A stretch of 64,000 nt of DNA. Source: Gordionus sp. m RMFG-2023 (lineage: Eukaryota > Nematomorpha > Gordioida > Chordodea > Parachordodidae). Each line of letters begins with the position of its first letter. The first letter of the stretch is position 1. The notes below the pieces were generated by a model. The model was not told the origin of the DNA, made no database searches, and saw only the letters and a program-made list of their open reading frames with translations. A program made the position numbers and the translations under genes. The DNA lies in contig NC_088775.1 of NCBI RefSeq assembly GCF_954871325.1, forward strand, positions 38,045,561 to 38,109,560, read 5' to 3'. Below are positions 1 through 12,700 of this stretch, piece by piece.

Positions 1-1840
1 AATAGTTGTACATTCTAATGAGAAAAAAAATTTGGAATAAGCATTGAATCCAATAATTTTCTTGCTTCTAAGGAAAAATTTCTTTCAGGCCATTGTGATA
101 TGTCAGTAATAGCAAATAATCGGCTCTTCTAACTCCATAAAAGCTGTTACTGCTTGATGGCGGACACTCTATCTCGTAGGACAAGGTTGCAATTTCTTTC
201 TCCCTGTTGGACAATTTCAGAATAATTATTATTTACTAGAAATTTAAAAATGGTAGATAAATATTACGCCACTAAAAATTTGAAAATAATAAGATAATAT
301 TACGCTGGAAAACTTAAAATCGAAATTAATTGATAAACTTAGTGATGAATGTGATAATAAATGTAATTAAATATATATTTAATATGAGATAGGAATAAAT
401 ATTAACAAATATAAATTAATATAGTACTGTGTAAATTTAATTTAAAACATTTCAATATTTATTAATTTATTTGAAAATAAAATTATTTGACTTGTAAAAA
501 GTTGTTAAAATAACATATTTATATATTCTTATCAATTTTTACAAGTTAAAATTTTTATTTACAAACGAATTAAAAAATATGGATATGTTTTAAATTAAAT
601 CTGCACAACACTCTAAACAAAAATATTTTTGAAAAATATATCCGGCATCTGCATTTTTTGGCTTTGGGGGGATTTGCCCCCCTGCCCTCCCTCGCTGCGT
701 ACGCCAATGTTAAGCACCTTTTAATATATAGATTATACTCTAAAACATTTATAGATGGTTATCACCAAAAGCTGCATCAGTGATTTAAATGTAGTATTTA
801 ACGTTGCTTGAAAAAATGTACAACTTATTTTTTATATTTTATTAATGTTAGTTATGCATTCATATTTTTATCATTTATTAAATTGATGCAAGTCAAATTG
901 ATAAGATTAGGTTATTGATTGTGGATAATTGAAGTATTTTGGTTTAACTTGATTTTTATTAATACAACATTTTTTAAATATGATTTAATAAAAGAACAAT
1001 TAAACTTAAGTTAGTGAATAAAAAATTTATATGTGACATAGGGATTTGGGCCTAATGCTTATAGTTATGGGTCCAAAATATATTAACCGATTTATTTCCT
1101 GTGATTTTAATTATATATTCATATTCAATATAAAGGTACTGATTAGACATCATTATATGGATAATATAGTATTAATTGAATTTAAATTCTTACAGGCGAT
1201 AATTCTAAAAAATTTAAGCATTAGTTTTGAAATTTTAAATATAAATAAAACTGATGATTATAAGAGGGAATATATGAGGAATACTTTTGAAGGAATACTT
1301 TTTATTAATAATGAATGATTTAACAAATATCAAATTAAATATTCAGTCCAAAATAGTGTTAGACTGGAATGAATCTATAAGTAGAATTTGACTATTTTAT
1401 TGAAATTTTGATTATTTTTTTTAAATAGAAAGTTGGTTGCTAATATAAATGAAATTTCTTTCCAAGTATTTCTTTTGATTCACTGATTTTTGCTATTTCA
1501 GAAATTTTTATGTAGGAATCTACTAGAAAAATTGATTTTTTTAGCCCAAGTCTGACATGACCTTTATACCCCAATTTTATTATAAATGGAATTAGGAAAT
1601 ATATTTCCAAACTAAAAGTATTTATAATATTCTTTAAGATCTTTGTCTATTATAATGTTATGTATTAAATTTAAATATTAGGCAATAATTTTATTTATAT
1701 TTATTTTATTCTAATTATTATTAGATATAATTAAGAAACATTAATTAAGTAAATTAAAAAATAAAATTGATCTCCAATTAAGTATCTAACATATCAAGTT
1801 ATTGGCATGTTCCTTTTTCTTTTAAACTAGCTGCAGTTGA
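1..1840. other. AT-rich flank, no gene seen
   Basis: No coding region with family resemblance is visible on either strand. A small GC-rich patch at about 655-715 contains a short hairpin (GGGGGATTTGCCCCC) and looks like the edge of a dispersed repeat. The 90-codon open frame at 1046-1318 is low-complexity, lacks recognisable motifs and is not called. Confidence 0.5.
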
Positions 1841-2029
1841 AAAAGTTTACTTGCTATAGAAGCTGATATGGCAAATAATTTTATGGCTTCCTGGATTTTT
1901 TTTTATACAATTTTATATTATCAAGGAGAGCGAAATAAGCCAGAACAGATGACATTATCCGTAGATGTATTAAATTTTATATCTACCATAGCCTCAGAAC
2001 AAGAGCTCAGTCAGGATTATATTGATTAA
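1841..2029 (+). CDS. Unassigned open frame, possible exon or element relic
   Basis: An open frame of 62 codons ends in TAA at 2027-2029. An AG that could serve as a splice acceptor lies just upstream, at 1829-1830. The second half (from about 1922) reads like real protein: mixed composition, GERNKPEQMTLSVDVLNFI then STIASEQELSQDYID, and it is less AT-biased than its surroundings. I do not recognise the family. It could be a decayed exon, a transposon relic or chance; no neighbouring exon was found to join it to. Start and strand are chosen only from composition and the open frame. Confidence 0.25.
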   Translation, partial: KSLLAIEADMANNFMASWIFFYTILYYQGERNKPEQMTLSVDVLNFISTIASEQELSQDYID

Positions 2030-2317
2030 CATATTCGAAAAATTCAATTCTTTTATAATTACTTGATTTAAGGGATAGATTATAGAGTCATTTTTTATAA
2101 CAAAGCAAGTGACAACTTTTAAAATACCCAAGTTTCCACAAAATTTACCAATATTTTACATTTTCAAACATCAAATATAATCAATAATGTTTATATATTA
2201 CTAGACTGGCGATTTATTTATTAAATGAACCTAAAAAGTGTGCATATATTGGAGTCAGGTGTAGCGCCATTTTTTAATTTGCACGTCGATTAAATGAGAT
2301 TAATGTGCATTCATATT

Positions 2318-2760
2318 CATATGATAAATAGACAATGAGGTGACATGCTAACCACAACATGGTGCTGTAGCTGACTCAGGGTCATCACTAGCCTTTACAA
2401 TCTCAGGGGGCTCAAAAAATTATTTTCATACATTTTTAGCTAACATTATCCATACCTTTTTTTTAGCTAACATTATCCATACCTTTTTTTAGCTAACATT
2501 ATCCAAAATTATTTTTTTAGCTTACATTATCAAAATTACATTAGATATAAAATAATTCTTTGAGTCATATTCATATGATAAATAGACAATGAGGTGACAT
2601 GCAAACCACAAAATGGTGCTGTAACTGACTCAGGGGCATCACTAGCCTTTACAATATCAGGCTTTTTTTTAGCTAACATTATCCATACCTTTTTTTAGTT
2701 AACATGATCCAAAATTATCTTTTTAGCTAACATTATCAAAATTACATTTGATATAAAATA
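2318..2760. repeat. Tandem duplication of about 250 bp with 25-bp sub-repeats
   Basis: The block starting at 2318 (ATTCATATGATAAATAGACA) recurs at 2569 with only a few changes over about 90 bp. Between and after the two copies, a unit of about 25 bp reading TTTTAGCTAACATTATCC is repeated several times. The duplicated segment starts outside the hAT MITE at 2377 and runs into it, so the duplication arose after the MITE inserted. Confidence 0.75.
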
Positions 2761-2836
2761 ATTCAAAATTTTGAGGGGACTCTTCAAATTTTTCAATGGG
2801 CTCAAGTCCCTGCCCTTCCCACCCTTGACGCTACTG
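2377..2836. mobile_element. hAT-type MITE with 8-bp target duplication
   Basis: The element begins CAGGGTCATCACTAGCC and its other end, read inwards on the minus strand, begins CAGTAGCGTCAAGGGTGGG. The flanks are AGCTGACT (2369-2376) and AGATGACT (2837-2844), 7 of 8 bases identical, as expected for a hAT insertion. It has no coding capacity. A related end, with the shared CACTAGCCTTTACAATCTCAG stretch inverted, lies near 55600-55660. Confidence 0.7.
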
Positions 2837-3487
2837 AGATGACTCCTATATGTATGTACATACACTTTTAGTTAATAAATATCCAATTTAGTAGTATACA
2901 TCATCTAAGATAATATTATTAAATCTAGGGTTAGATAAAAAAAATTATGTACACAACACCTAATTCCTTAGTTTAAAAAAAATTCTTGTAAAACGGATTA
3001 TTAGATATTAAATTTGATTATGTTACACAAGGCTTTACTTAGATTGTTTAAATATTATTTAGGGGTTTCATCATCTTTCCTTTTTAATATAATAAAAGAC
3101 AAAAATACCTTTTTATATTTAATTAATTAATTTTTTATATAAAGAGTAGAATAATATAAATACAAAAAAAATGATCGATTTAATATCATTTTGTATAGAA
3201 AACTTCTAATGGAACCCCTCCTTTGGGTTGTGGCAATATATAAGTTTTTTGTGCATCTAAAATAATAAAATAAAAATATTAGTCATGTGTTAGCTCCCCC
3301 CTCCCAATTTACATTCCCTTGGTTATTTTATATACTGCGAAATTCCACTCGTGAGAGTGTGCTCATTCAAAGACTCCGTAAAAACGCATATATCTTCTTT
3401 TCATCTAGTTAAGATTTTTCATATACTAGCGTAATTATAATAAATTTATAGTAATAAATACACAAACTATAAAGTACATTTCTAGAC

Positions 3488-3865
3488 CCTTCTTTCTTAT
3501 TCATACCCATCGCCTGCACCATTCTCACCACCTTCGGTAGCAAAGCTCAACGTTTTTTCAAAGATTTAGGCAAACGGATCCGTGAAAAAACCTACCAGCC
3601 TAAGGAATCCCTCTTCTTACGCCAAAGACTTGCTACCGCCATCATTCGTTCTAACTATTTAAGCTTCATCTCTTCCATTGAATAACCTTCCATTTTCCAA
3701 GCTTCCTTTTTTTATCCCCTATCCTTTCCTGTAAATTCTATTTCTACAATTTTTCACCTTTATTTATTTTACCTTTTTAAAAAATTAATTATTTGCTAAT
3801 ACATTTTGACATCATATCATATCAGTAAATATTCAAATAAAGTAACCCATGACCGGAAAATAAAA
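3488..3865 (+). mobile_element. LINE 3' end, restriction-like-endonuclease family (copy a)
   Basis: A stretch rich in C and T reads as the end of the same LINE ORF2 seen at 22420-22600, including the shared CTCACCACCTTCGGTAGCAA and the final codons around ATCTCTTCCATTGAATAA. The 3' untranslated segment matches as well, including ATTCAAATAAAGTAACC just before the A-rich tail at both sites. Everything upstream of the last ~60 codons is missing, which is the usual 5' truncation of a LINE insertion. Confidence 0.75.
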
Positions 3866-6800
3866 AATTTCATTTTAATGTAAGAAAAAATAAATAAAAG
3901 AAATATTTTTTCTACGTCTTTTTAAAATTCATGAGATTCTACTAAGTTTTATTGAAATTTTCTAATTAAGTTTTTTTTCTATTTTTTTTTTTAAAAAAAA
4001 TAAAATTTTATTTAAATGGAAAAATTAATAAAAAATATATTATGCATCTGAACTCATGAATCTTGATTAAGAACCGGTTAAAAGCTTTTTTTTTCCTTAA
4101 AATTTTAATGAAAAAAAATCACTCAATTGTTCCTCCTCCCGCACCCCCTTCTCGTTTTTTTAGCCTTTACAACACCTCATATTCAAAACAGCACAATTCT
4201 GCATTTTCTAAATATGCGCGCATTCATACATAAACTCTGATATTTATTTTATGATTTTGACAGTAAATTACCCTTTCAGGTTAATTGACAATGTGCAATA
4301 ATATAGTGATTTATAATAATAACAACAAATATATATTTATTATACAACTATTTTAGTTATTATTATAAACTTAATTAATTATACCTGCCAATATTTTACC
4401 TACGTGATTATTATTTATGTATATATTTTTTTTAAATTTTATTTAAAAATTTTTTTAAAAAAAAACATATTTTATATATAGTTTATTTTCCCCTTTTTAT
4501 TACTCGTTATGTGAAATTGTTTTAAAATATTTAATTTTAAATTTACATATGCATTCATTTTTCTTTAAAAAAAATTATCATCATTTTATCACTGATAAAA
4601 TAACAATTTGATTTTCATTGATATTATAAAATTTTCTTTTTCGATATATTTAATTTTATAAATTCCATGAAAATATTCAAAGACTTATCAGTACTAAAAC
4701 GCGAAACCGTTAAGAACCGAACCGATATAATATTTTCTAATCGGTTTATAACGGGTTTTAAGTTTTATTTAATAATTTTAAATGATTTGAAATTTGAAAT
4801 ATAATTTTAAAAAAAATAAATGGTACAAATTTATTATAATTGGATTATTCATTTCGAATCAAATCATATAAATGAAATAATGGTATTTATTATTCTTATT
4901 CAATAAAACCAATATTTGATTAGATTTTTCGAATATTTGATTCGAAAATTTTATTTTTTAAAAAAGTTTTTCAAACGGGAAAAAAATGGAAGAGATAAAA
5001 TAAAAAAATAGAATAAAAAGTTTCACAAGAAACATGTTTTAATATTTATGAATAATTTCGAATGATATATTTTTGAATAATTTTAAAATATATAAGAAAT
5101 TCGAATAATGATAATATTTTCAAAGAATATCCGCAATCCGATAGAATAATCTTTTTCATTATTCAATCTATTGGAATCGCATCTAATTTCCAAATCGAAT
5201 AAATGTGTCAAAATTCGAATCGAATAACGAATAATTCGTTGTAAGCATTTAATTTGTTATTTCATGATTTCATATAATGTTTTGTTTTATTATAAAATAA
5301 AGAAATTCGACTCATTTTTATTCAATTTTTATTTGGTTTAATTTTTAAAATATCTTTATTTGACAAATAAGAAAAACTTAAACCGGAACAAACCAAGAAG
5401 GAACGAATCGATATTTGTTCAAAAATAACCGGAATGGGAGTAAACTATTTTAAAAATAAATTTAAATAAGAACCGTAATGGTACTAAAAGGTACGACATT
5501 CAATTTAAAACAGAAATATATTTATGCATTTTTTATAATAAGTTTTCATTTTTGTTGATAAATCAATTATTGCATAATAAGTAATAAACAAATATATTAT
5601 GAAATTTGAAATAAATTTTAAAAAAATTACGACACCATTTTATCGGATCGGGAAATTTTTTATAATATCGGCCGATAACCAATTTTAAAAGGATGAAATA
5701 TCGGCCCCTATCCGATAAAAATATTGGCACATCCCTATTATTTAGTATTGGTTTTAGCGAGATCAAATTATATGCTTAGCAGGGTGTATATTTAAATAAT
5801 TGATTATTTTCAAAAAATGTAAGTTAAAAAAAATCGGATTTTATTATATATTTAAATTAGATTTTTAATATTGTACCCTCTTATTTATGTGATAGCTTTA
5901 TTCATAGTAAAATAAAGAATACCGTCAAATTTTTATTTAAACATGCAAAAGTAAGTTTTAAACATTTTACGAAAATTAGTTATATTTATAATAGAAAAGG
6001 TATCTTTCATTAGTGCTGTTAAACGGCCCGATTATGAGTCGATTTTTGAAAACGGCCCGATTAAGATATTAGAAAATAATATTATGTAAGCCTCGAGATT
6101 TAGCAAATAGAGGTTCAAACCTTACTGAAACAAATATTAAACATTTTACGATTTAAAAAATCTTAGTGAGCGTGTACAGAATACGTTAATAGATACAATT
6201 TATATATTCGACTAAATAATTTACCAAAAAGTTAAATAATCAGTCTTAAAAGATCTTTTAAAGATATTCATTTAAATCACAAAATCCTTTGCAAAAAGTT
6301 ATTAAACATATCACAATGCGTCGAACAATGATGGCAGAGCGCACCTGGTATTTAATAATTAAATACCAAACTGAATCAGAAACGTTTAGTAAAATAATAT
6401 TTACACTTTTTTGTATTAAAGAATGTGTCGAATCATAAGACGTTGAGCTCTCAAAATGGAATTTTTGGTATGAATGTTTTCCTCGCCTAGTCCAATCCAA
6501 TTTTGAAAGCAGGTTTGGACTAGAAAAAGCTGGGAAATTAGTTTTTTTTTTCATTTAATATTTTTGAGTATTATTTGTTAGGGTTACTATAAGATAAAAT
6601 ACATTGATGAAAAATCTAATATTATTATAATGTTTAAGCATTGGAAAGGCCACTATGTATTATTCAAACGGTGAAAATTCTGAATAATAAATTTTGATTT
6701 ATCAAATTCTTTTTATTTCTACACCCTGATATTCAGTTTACTTTATAATGGATTTATATTTTTGTTTAAAATAATATCAGTATATACTTAGTTTTTTAAG

Positions 6801-7475
6801 TTTTTTACTAAATTTTAAATAATTTTATTTAAGCGAAACAGTTAACGATGTTATGGTACAGATATAAAATTTAAAAAAAAAATCAAATTCTCGTTTTCAC
6901 TGTTTTTAGGAATTTTAAATATCTAAATTTAACAAATTATCGATTTCAAACTTTAGTAAAAATATTAATTACATTGAACAGATCTCATTTTGATAAAGTC
7001 CTAGGTTTTATTTGATAGCTTGATAAATCATATCTGGTTGAGCATTAAATAAATTGAGAGCACTTTAGGGTTGGCATGATATCAATAAAACTTTTAGCAT
7101 ACGTATGATTTAAAATGTTTAAACTTTTATAAAAAGTTTTAAGGCCTTTTTTTTATTAAAAAGGGATTGTTTGTTTTCGATTAAGTTATTAAAGCATTCT
7201 AAATTTATTTTTTTGATGTTTTACACGCAACCTTAAGTTAATTATAAAATCAAACCGCTAAAATTAGGAAAACTTTAAAAAACGGGCAGGATTTATAAAA
7301 ATTTTTATTTAGTTCCTTAATGAGATTATCCTATTTCTCAGAATTAATTCAGATGAAATTTCGTAATAAAACAAACCAAAAATAATTTATTTAAAAAAAA
7401 CGATACGAACAAACCATAATAGTAACCTCCAAATCATTATCAGGCTATAATTACCAGACTTAATGTTGTATCAGC
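3866..7475. other. AT-rich DNA with weak repeat traces
   Basis: No gene is recognised. Around 4690-5480 the sequence is rich in CGAATA/AACCGG motifs typical of a dispersed non-coding repeat. At 5640-5740 a CCGATA-rich patch ends in CACATCCCTA, which read inwards is TAGGGATGTG, a common hAT MITE end. At about 6015 there is a TAGTGCTGTTAAACGG end resembling the hAT end near 37811. The 98-codon minus-strand open frame at 6258-6554 has no recognisable motif and I leave it uncalled. Confidence 0.4.
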
Positions 7476-8787
7476 CAGAGTTGTTAAAGTGGCGTGCTAT
7501 CTTTTTTGGTAACGATAGCGAATAACGCGCTTTTCCAATTATTTATTTTTTAGCGCGCTCTTTTTTTTGTTGGTTATGGAATTCACCATATATATTAATT
7601 TCTTGTTTTATAAAAAAAATAGGCAAATATATCTTATAACATTTTTTTATTTAATGGCATTCTTTGGATATAATGAATTTAACTGTAAACATGAAAATTT
7701 AAATATAATATTATAATTTATTATTTAATTTTGAAAATTAAAATTTATATTTTGTATTATAAACCTAAATTATCTGGTGTAAATTATTTAAAATGTCATC
7801 GCAAATCGATATCCAAATCGATGTGAGTCAGACAATTTTGATATTAATGAAATGGAAGGTATCCTGGAAGAAAATTTTCTTGAAAACAATAATACAAATT
7901 TTTCAATTAATGTAAAAACTAAAGGTGGCTACAAATTTATTTGTTTAAAATATAAAAATATATATCCTTAAATAAATCTAGTAGCTATAACTTCAAATAA
8001 CACCTAAAGGTAATTGTCATTTTTAAATTCTAATAGTATTTATTTTATAAGATGTTCATGCCAACAATTTTGAAGAGATAGAAAAACATCGTAATAATTT
8101 TAGTATATAAGAGACTACATCGAAAAATACCAATTCAATTTAAGCTAAATTGATTAATAATATTGCACATGCCAATATTTTTCAGATATTGACTGATATT
8201 GTTGATTTTATAATTGATACAGTTCAGCCAATGTTATTGGTTGATAATCCATCAATTACCATATCCCCTGATACAACAATTTTTTGTCGCGACACTAATG
8301 CCTTAGTTAGAACCATAAAAACGACTTCCACTGAAATTTTTTTGAAATAAAGGATACTAATATAATAGAAAATCCCTAGACGCGTTTTTAATCTAAAAAT
8401 ATAAAAGAGTATTTTTGATAATTTTTCTTATATTAAAAATATGTAAATAAAATTAAATACTGCCTTGCCCTCAGGTGTTAGTGTTGAGATTATTTAGTAA
8501 GGCGAAACTTATACTTTCTGATCGTCGCTCTAGATTTGGGGATTATAGTATAGAAATGATTTTATTATTAAAATGCAACTAAATAAATAAAAAATGAATA
8601 TTAGCATAAATAGATTTTTATTACATAAAATTTTTTATAATCAGAACTTACTATATTTAATTTATAAAAATAGCCCAAAAAGTAGCCAAAGCTACTTTTA
8701 AAAATAGTAACTAGTAGCGCGCTACTTTTTTGACATATAGCGACAGCTGTAGCGCGCTACTTTATGAAGTAGGGTTTAACAACTCTG
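7476..8787 (+). mobile_element. hAT element relic with transposase C-terminus
   Basis: The ends are inverted copies beginning CAGAGTTGTTAAA (7476 and, on the minus strand, 8787). The flanking octamers GTATCAGC and ATACCAAC agree at 5 of 8 positions and differ only by transitions, consistent with an old 8-bp duplication. Near the right end, 8460-8582 reads as a hAT C-terminal dimerisation segment: LRLFSKAKLILSDRRSR, followed by an LLLKCN tail. Only scattered open pieces of the rest survive (for example 8150-8350). Subterminal TAGCGCGCTA palindromes sit near both ends. A second copy of the right end lies at about 24395-24649. Confidence 0.7.
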
Positions 8788-9607
8788 ATACCAACGTTTA
8801 CATTTCAAACCAAATAGTTTTATAAGAGTTTTATGTTATCGATAGGATAAGATAAACGCAAGGAGTGTGTAACAAAAATTTTGACAAAAAAATATTTTTT
8901 TTAACAACCAGATCATCAATTGTCTGTATTTTTTTAAATATGATGCTATCTCATTGTATAATTATAACTTTATAACTTAGAAAAGTGATGTGATATAATA
9001 TTTTATATTATGAAAATATTAACCCCTTTAACCAGGTAAAACATAAAAATTAAAAAAAATGTCTATAAAAGAAGGGAACGCATATGCTAGCTATTGTTTT
9101 TTTTCGTCAATATGCTATTTTTTAAACTTATATCATTTTTTGAGCGCGTTTTTTAAATTTTAATAAATCTGATTTTACCGGAAAAATTCGGTATGTTTAG
9201 AATACCAAGATTATTTTGCCTTTACCTTTTGAATCATTTATAATTTATATAAGAAATATGTGGAAAAATTCACACAAATTGTATTCATTTTTTAAAAAAC
9301 CCACTCAAAAGGTTGAAAAAATATAACATTAACTGGTAACATATTATAAAAAAATAATGATAAATATGCACGAAATAAATTTCCAAAAGTGAATTATAGT
9401 GCCACCTAATTGAGCAATGCATTTCAATTGGTATCTTGGAAATTGAATAAAGATTAATAAAAACTCAAACTGGTTTTTCGAAAACTCTCAATTAGGTCGC
9501 ATTATTGCTTTTACTTTTTGCTTCTAAAATTATAAACTGCTTGCTTTTTTAAAAAAGTTTCATTCGATTTATATTTTATGTAATTGTAATATTATCTTTT
9601 TCAACAG
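8788..9607. other. Septin upstream intron, first coding exon not found
   Basis: The first identified septin exon starts at 9608 in phase 0 with a splice acceptor (TTTTTCAACAG), so an upstream exon carrying the start codon must exist. No short ATG-bearing exon with a convincing phase-0 donor could be picked out here or further upstream. It may lie outside the window. Confidence 0.4.
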
Positions 9608-9722
9608 GATTCATCTATTCGAACCTTGAAATTGAATGGGCACGTGGGTTTTGACACGTTCCCCGAACAGTTGGTATCCAAATCAATTAGACAGGGATTC
9701 ATATTCAACATTTTATGTATAG
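9608..9722 (+). CDS. Septin exon: GHVGFD segment and alpha-0 basic helix
   Basis: Encodes 38 residues plus one base, starting [16 protein letters not shown] and ending FNILCI. The acceptor is TTTTTCAACAG and the donor G/GTAACT (phase 1). The segment SKSIRQGF corresponds to the polybasic alpha-0 region, which in septins binds phosphoinositides and takes part in the NC interface. The initiator codon lies in an unseen upstream exon. Confidence 0.93.
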
Positions 9723-12700
9723 GTAACTTCCTTTTTTTAAAAAAATACTTATTAGTTATTTTTAATAATAAAGTTTGCGCTTACTTAAATTTACAGAATA
9801 GTTATTTATGTCTTATATTTTTTATTAAAATATATTGATGTCCCAATTAGTTTAGAGCTTGCAAAATTAATTTAAAATATAGGCGCGGTTAGGATTTTCA
9901 AGAAGGAGGGGGGGGCATTTATAGGTGGATTTTTATTTCATAAATTTTATTAGAGATTTTTAGGTTCGCCTATTGTAGTTCCTTGGCTATTTTACATTTT
10001 TATAAAAATTGTTAGTTTTTTTTTCTCAAAATTTTGATTATAGTCTAGTGATCTGAATCGGGCCTAATTTCCCAAACCTGGTCCAGTCCGAAATATCTTT
10101 AAAAAACTTGTCCAGCTCGGCTCAATCCCGAACGGAATTTGTCCTGAAAAGCCCTGCCCGAAATAAAAATTATTTGTCCGTCCTGCCTGGCCCGAATTAT
10201 TATAAATATAGAAAAATTTAATAAGCGCCTTGTTTCTTGCAAGAATTTTAAAATTTCTCAATTTATTTGACAAAATGTAATATCATATTTAAAAATTTAA
10301 GACCGATTGGGCTCGGCCGAAATTTTCGAAAAATTAGGCCCTATTCAGTTCTAGCCGAATTTGTTTTTTTTTAAATATCGGGCTGGGCGTTGTTTTGCAT
10401 ATCTCTATTATAGTCATTATTTAAAAAATTATAAATTATTACTTATTTTTCTTTCAAATTATTGTTTATAATGTAATCTAATGTATTAATATTTTGGAGG
10501 GAAGAGAGGTGGGGGTTGTATAGGTGGGAAATGGTATTTATGGACAGGCAAAATTGAAAAAGATGGGGCGCCCTCCTCCTTCGCCACGCTTATGCTTACT
10601 TGAACCTATTTTATATTTTACATTTGAAAAAAATTTGACTTAATTGAATTTAAATTAAACATAATATAATAAAACTTAAAAATTATCCAACAACTATGTA
10701 ATTACAATTTTTTATTTCTTAAATCTAAAAATTTAGCAAAAAAACTGATAAAACTATACTAATTATAAATAAAAATTATTTAATTTTAAAATATAACATT
10801 CTTTTATAGACGTTTTCCGCATTTGTTGCAAAGAGGAGAAAAAAGATATATACACTTCAAATGATATAAATAAATCAATTTAAAAAAAGAATAAAAGAAA
10901 TCTTTTTAAAACAAAAGGAAAAGATGTTTTCCATCATCTTCTTGTTACATTTATTTATATTAAGTATTATGCAATATTATAATAATACACAAAGAAAGCC
11001 ACACACTTATTGATATAGTAAGATAATATAGAATTCCTTTTCCAAAATGACCGCCCTTGACTTAAATTATTCTTCTCCTTTTTTTTGCTAAAAAAAATAT
11101 AATATAATATCATGATATTTAATTTTAATTTTTTATATCGATAGAAGATTATGTTAATTAAGTATTGATTATGGTAAAAGAAATAATTCTTATTTTCTAA
11201 CTTATTAAATTGGGGAGGCTAATAAGTAATAAATGATGTTGATTGATAAATTTGCGGATATGTTTTTATTATAAATTAAAAGCTTTTTCATCATGGTTAA
11301 AAAAAAGGAAGATGTAAATGCTAATATTATCTTTGTGTATGTATATTGTAAAGTGCCATTTTTTTAAAAGAAAATGCGGAAGAGGCCTATTCTATTTTAA
11401 AGTTCATTTATTTATCTTCATAAACTAATATATTTGATTAATCCGCCAAATTTTGCTGAACTCAATTCGAGGTTTGCCCATTCGCCGAGTTGAGGAAAAT
11501 TTAAAATATGGAAGGTGCTTTTGGAGTAAAAGATTGTTTACTGAGTGCGCCATTTTTTTCTTTTAGGTTCTCCCGTTATTCTTAAAAGATTAAATCCCTT
11601 TAACTTAAATTTGTAACTTTTATCTCTGTCCCAATCATTAAATATTTTTACTTCATTCATAATTTAAATTTTTTTCCAGAATATGTTGTAATAATTAATG
11701 AAGGGACCTTTCAAATAAAAAAACAGTTCAGGGCCGATCTTTTAATTTTTTGTTATTTTAAAAAGATTTCGTTTTAACCTAATTTAATTCTTATCATTTT
11801 ATTAGATATAAAAGTATTTCATGTTAACAATATCAAATCAAATTTAAAAATAAAATGTTTTTTTAAACAAACTTTTAGTTTTCATAGTATATTACATTAT
11901 AAAATTGAATAAAAAAGAAAAAGTGTCGCAAAAAATAAAATAACTCCTCTAGAAAATTAATATAAAATAAAATATTTGTAAAATTTTTCTAAAAATTGTA
12001 TGAATTGAATATAGTTAGGCAAATTTAAATATTAATAAAAAACTTATCTGAACTGAAAATTAATTTTAAAAAACCGTTCCAGATTGCGGCTCAAAAAAGA
12101 TAGGTTCGCCAATCAGTCAATGACCGATAGAACCGGACCGTTGATCTTCATCAATAATATAAATACATTATTAATACTAGTATGATAATTATATACATAA
12201 AAAAAGTAGTAAAGATAACATTTAAAAAAACAATTATATATAAAAAAAAGGATTAATAAAAAAGCTTAAAAATTTTTTTAAATTAAATATTTAGATAGGA
12301 TCCCTGAGAAGGAGTCTTCCAATGAAGCTAATGTAGTTTTACTTATATATGGCTATTAAAAGCCTTTTCCTGTGAAAACTTTCCCAGCAGGGTTCATCTG
12401 TAAATTTATGGATGTATGAGCCAAATTCTTTGAAGAAAAATAAGTACGACTCCGAGCTAATGTAGGGGAGATCATAGGTATAAAAATATAATCTTCGGAT
12501 ATTTCGTTTATTGATTTTTGACAGCTTTTTAAGATTCAATATGTTTGAGTTTAGATTGAAGGGCCTAAGGGATCAATACAGGAATAGTCCCATAATAGGA
12601 ATTTATCTCTTTTCCAAGGTATTTGAGTAATGTCAACAACACGTTTTCCATCAGATCTTATGAGACTGAGAGGTTCTAAGGTCGATGAAATCTGAGCAGA

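Noticed and set aside
6258-6554. 98-codon minus-strand frame as a gene
   Set aside because: No recognisable domain, AT-rich surroundings and no splice partners; it could be chance.
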